Shown piece after piece: positions 61,330 to 64,000 of a DNA stretch of 64,000 nt. The notes below the pieces were generated by a model that saw only the letters and a list, made by a program, of their open reading frames with translations, made no database searches and was not told the origin of the DNA. This DNA is from Cichorium intybus (Eukaryota; Streptophyta; Magnoliopsida; Asterales; Asteraceae). Both the position numbers and the translations under genes were made by a program. The stretch covers positions 158,783,907-158,847,906 of the forward strand of contig CM042010.1 of NCBI GenBank assembly GCA_023525715.1. The letters are read 5' to 3'. Each line of letters opens with the position of its first letter. Position 1 is the stretch's first letter.

Positions 61330-64000
61330 TTACTTGGTTTTCATACTTCTATTGGGCCTGTTGAAAATTGGATTCGCTACCAGTTCTTTAGCAGACGGTC
61401 TCCTAGCAGGATCAGGGTCCAACATTGCCTGAAATTAATTCACAAAAATGTTTAATTGTTACTCAAAAATATCATAACAGCAATCCAATCAAGATTTAAA
61501 ATAATATTTAATAGGTTTTTTTTGTATAATTGGGAAAGTTGTACGTTCTTTTTTTTTGTAAAAGAAATTGATTTAAACCGGGATTTTGTCAAACTTATGA
61601 GCAAAGACTATAGGTTATAGTTTCAAAATCATTCAAAATTATAAAATTGCTTAGAACCACCTGAATTTTATTCAAGAAAAAAATGTATGAATATTTTAAG
61701 AGTAAATAACATTTTTTGTACCCAAGCATAGTTGAGGGTTTTAGTTTTGTCCCCAAAAGGTTTTCTTTTGAAACTTTGGTTCTGATTTGAGGTTTTTGTA
61801 ACATTTTTTAACCCTGATACCAGTATAATGACTACATTTGTTGGACCAAAATCGCAAAAATCAGCAATACTTGGAACAAAAATAGTCATTTTACTTGGAA
61901 CAAGAACCTCAAATAATGACCATATATGCAGGAGTGAGAATTTTGGAACAAAAACTGCAAAATTCAGCTATACTCAGGAACTAAAAATGTGTATCGACTC
62001 TTATTTTAATGGTACATTCATTGTAAAGGTTTTTCACTAAAATAACCAAAATGTGAGGGGCTTTTCACAAAGTAAACAAGCATTTCGCAAAATGCTCTTA
62101 TAAAAAATTAATTAACTTTGTAATATTGCTTTTTTGACCACTTTACAGAAATTCCTTGACATTTTACAAATTCTCTACCTATTTTGTACTAGGGGGCATT
62201 CAAATAATAAGAATTTCACAAGACAATTTTGCAATACTTGCTAAAGAGGTGGTAGACACCCTCATATTTTGGTAATCATATGAATACATTTGAACTTATT
62301 ACCCAACCCATCAAATCTACCTCCAAAATTGAAATAAAAATATCAACTGATGGTCAAATATCTAAATTAAAGAACCAACTACAAAAATCCATGCAACCAA
62401 ATTAAGTGATAAGGAATTATATATACCTTGAGTATATTTTGGAATTGCACCGAATGTCCAGGAAGAAGAGGGAGTTTCCCTTCCTTGAGATTTTGAAAAA
62501 ATGGTCCAGAATCCGGTAGTGTTGAACCCCTTATGAGTTCATAAATAGTTGCTCCAAGAGAAAATATATCAACTTTATCCAAATGATCATAATTATCATT
62601 CAAGATTTCTTGTGGCATGTATCTTGCATCCCCTTCATCAATCGGTAAACTTCCATCAATCAGACTTGAACAACCAAAATCACCAAGCTTGTATACACCA
62701 TTCTTCACATATATATTTTCAGGCTTCACATCCAAATGCACTATCCCTTTCTCATGTATGTATTGCAATGCCTTTGCAATCTGTAACCAAACCCACAATT
62801 ATAATCACCATTTTGTAATATAAATATCATTGATTTTGATGAGATAATAGAACCTGGTGCATTGCTTCCAACACTTCACTCTCGGGACATAGCCTAGTAG
62901 ACTGGTTGGTGGAAAGACTGTGATCACATAGTTCCATTTGGATGTAAAGTTTCTCATTTTCAAACCAAGATGTATTATATCCAACAATGTTATCATGATA
63001 TCCTGCACGTTTATTTCAAGATTTCTGTTAATTAGAGCATAGATTGAGGAAATACAATGAATAAACAAAGTAATTTCATCTTTTTAGCCGCTTAACTAGT
63101 TTTTTGGAACTATTGTTTTTATGATTCTTGTATGAAAGCTCAGTGGCTAAGTAGATATGAACGATGCTTCAGTGGCTATATATATAAAATGATGAAATCA
63201 CACGTATATTTCTGTGTTTTGGTCTGATCTCAAAACTGGGTAACCATAAAAAATGGATTTTTGGATGTTTTAATCAACGAAATGGTGAAAATAAAAGCGG
63301 TTTTTCTATATTTTGTTCTTAGAAAAACAGGAGAACTATGAAGAGGATTTTCAAGTTACTCACCTAATGCAGCTAAAGCCTGAACTTCCATCAAAGCTTT
63401 TTGCCTGTAAAAAATGTCCATTATAAGTCATTTAGATCAAATAGAGTGTGAATACACACATACATACATATAACCACATTTGAAACCTTTGGCAGAAATA
63501 TTAGAGTACCTCTCAGTGTCAAGATGTAATTTCCTAGTGCTGCATTTCACAGCATACATGCAACCATCAATTCTCTTCAAGACTTTGAATACACAGCTGA
63601 AGTTTCCAGTACCAATTTGCTGGAAAAAGACAAAACTTAGTTCCAAAATAAGACCATCATCATATATGTTTTTACTTCAGCACTAGTCATACCTCAATTT
63701 CGTGAAAATCTGTTCTATAGCGTGAAAGACCATCACCACCAAAAGCAGCAGGAAGGAAAACTGTGGGTTTAATGAGTACATAAATTACAAGATTACAAGA
63801 GAAATCAAAGAGACATTCAAACTCCTAGTGTGTTCTTGCTGAAACTAGTAAAGCATTTGTAATATTGAATGGTATAAGTAAACAGGAAAGAGATTATGTA
63901 CCTGCACATTTTGATCTTCGGTCACCAAATGGATCAATATCATTATCTGAAGCATCCTTTAAGTAAGGATTCTTCATACAAGGAGGAGGCATTACCCTAC
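61330..64000 (-). CDS. WEE1: WEE1 protein kinase, 3' part (seven exons in window, 5' end missing)
   Basis: Exons in transcript order: 64000-63902 (continues beyond the window), 63760-63693, 63619-63510, 63404-63364, 63002-62854, 62780-62427, 61428-61330. They join in frame through TAA at 61330-61332 into about 305 residues. The full plant protein is about 500, so roughly 200 N-terminal residues lie outside. The kinase domain is complete: Gly loop GTGNFSCVF, VAIK-type Lys in YAVKCS, catalytic HLDVKPEN, DFG in KLGDFGCSS, and the WEE1-type GDARYMPQE in place of the usual APE. SWFENEKLYIQMELCDHSL is also typical of plant WEE1. WEE1 phosphorylates the inhibitory Tyr of CDKs and acts in the plant DNA-replication checkpoint. 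The last intron (61429-62426) carries a MITE. Nothing appears broken. Confidence 0.95.
61700..62000. mobile_element. Mutator-like palindromic MITE in the last WEE1 intron
   Basis: The ends are inverted: the left begins GAGTAAATAAC and the right reverse-complements to GAGTCGATACAC, with similarity continuing inward (about 50 bp, diverged). The 9-bp flanks ATATTTTAA (61691-61699) and TTATTTTAA (62001-62009) match at 8 of 9 positions, the length expected of Mutator insertions. It is 301 bp and non-coding. Orientation within the intron is neutral because the element is palindromic. Confidence 0.6.

Overview
This is nuclear DNA from a flowering plant. It is AT-rich, the genes are split by many GT-AG introns, and they are separated by transposon-rich stretches. 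The predicted proteins are eudicot-like. An Asteraceae source would fit the protein flavour, but I cannot prove a species from the sequence alone.

Four recognisable genes make up the host-gene content, and all exon structures below were spliced by hand. (1) 17.9-25.4 kb, plus strand: an 11-exon gene for a 1504-residue CW-type zinc-finger protein, probably a histone-methyl-lysine reader. (2) 33.9-38.1 kb, minus strand: a complete 19-exon CULLIN1 gene (740 residues), the scaffold of SCF ubiquitin ligases. (3) 50.2-57.8 kb, plus strand: a 13-exon LUMINIDEPENDENS gene (975 residues), a homeodomain protein of the autonomous flowering pathway. (4) 61.3 kb to the window edge, minus strand: the 3' part of a WEE1 cell-cycle kinase gene containing the whole kinase domain. 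They do not form an operon or an obvious pathway. They are neighbouring housekeeping and regulatory genes.

The rest is largely a layered record of transposition. 1.2-4.7 kb: a long inverted repeat with an LTR inserted at its axis. 5.3-5.8 kb: a hAT element. 7.4-13.3 kb: a Copia-type LTR and primer-binding site, interrupted by a 4.4 kb Gypsy-like LTR that landed in a TA microsatellite. 15.3-15.7 kb: a hAT element. 27-29.7 kb: a decayed PIF/Harbinger ORF1 whose 3' flank carries a gene-capturing (Pack-MULE-like) element with an LRR fragment. 31.8-32.75 kb: DNA that looks like plant mitochondrial intergenic sequence. 32.8-33.5 kb: a hAT element. 40.4-42.3 kb: the 3' end of a Ty3/Gypsy chromovirus. 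42.5-48.4 kb: a putative Helitron carrying 492-bp tandem repeats and two Mutator-like foldback elements. 58.6 kb: a small hAT element. 61.7-62.0 kb: a small Mutator-like MITE in a WEE1 intron.

Four hAT-type elements have perfect 8-bp target duplications and two Mutator-like foldback elements have perfect 9-bp duplications, all read directly here. The most distinctive signals are the compound palindromic Mutator-like elements, the gene-capturing element nested in Harbinger sequence, a foldback MITE family sitting in introns of the CW and CULLIN1 genes, and a C-terminal module in the CW protein that resembles the animal AF4/FMR2 C-terminal domain. I did not find a CRISPR array, an operon-like defence system or any prokaryotic system.
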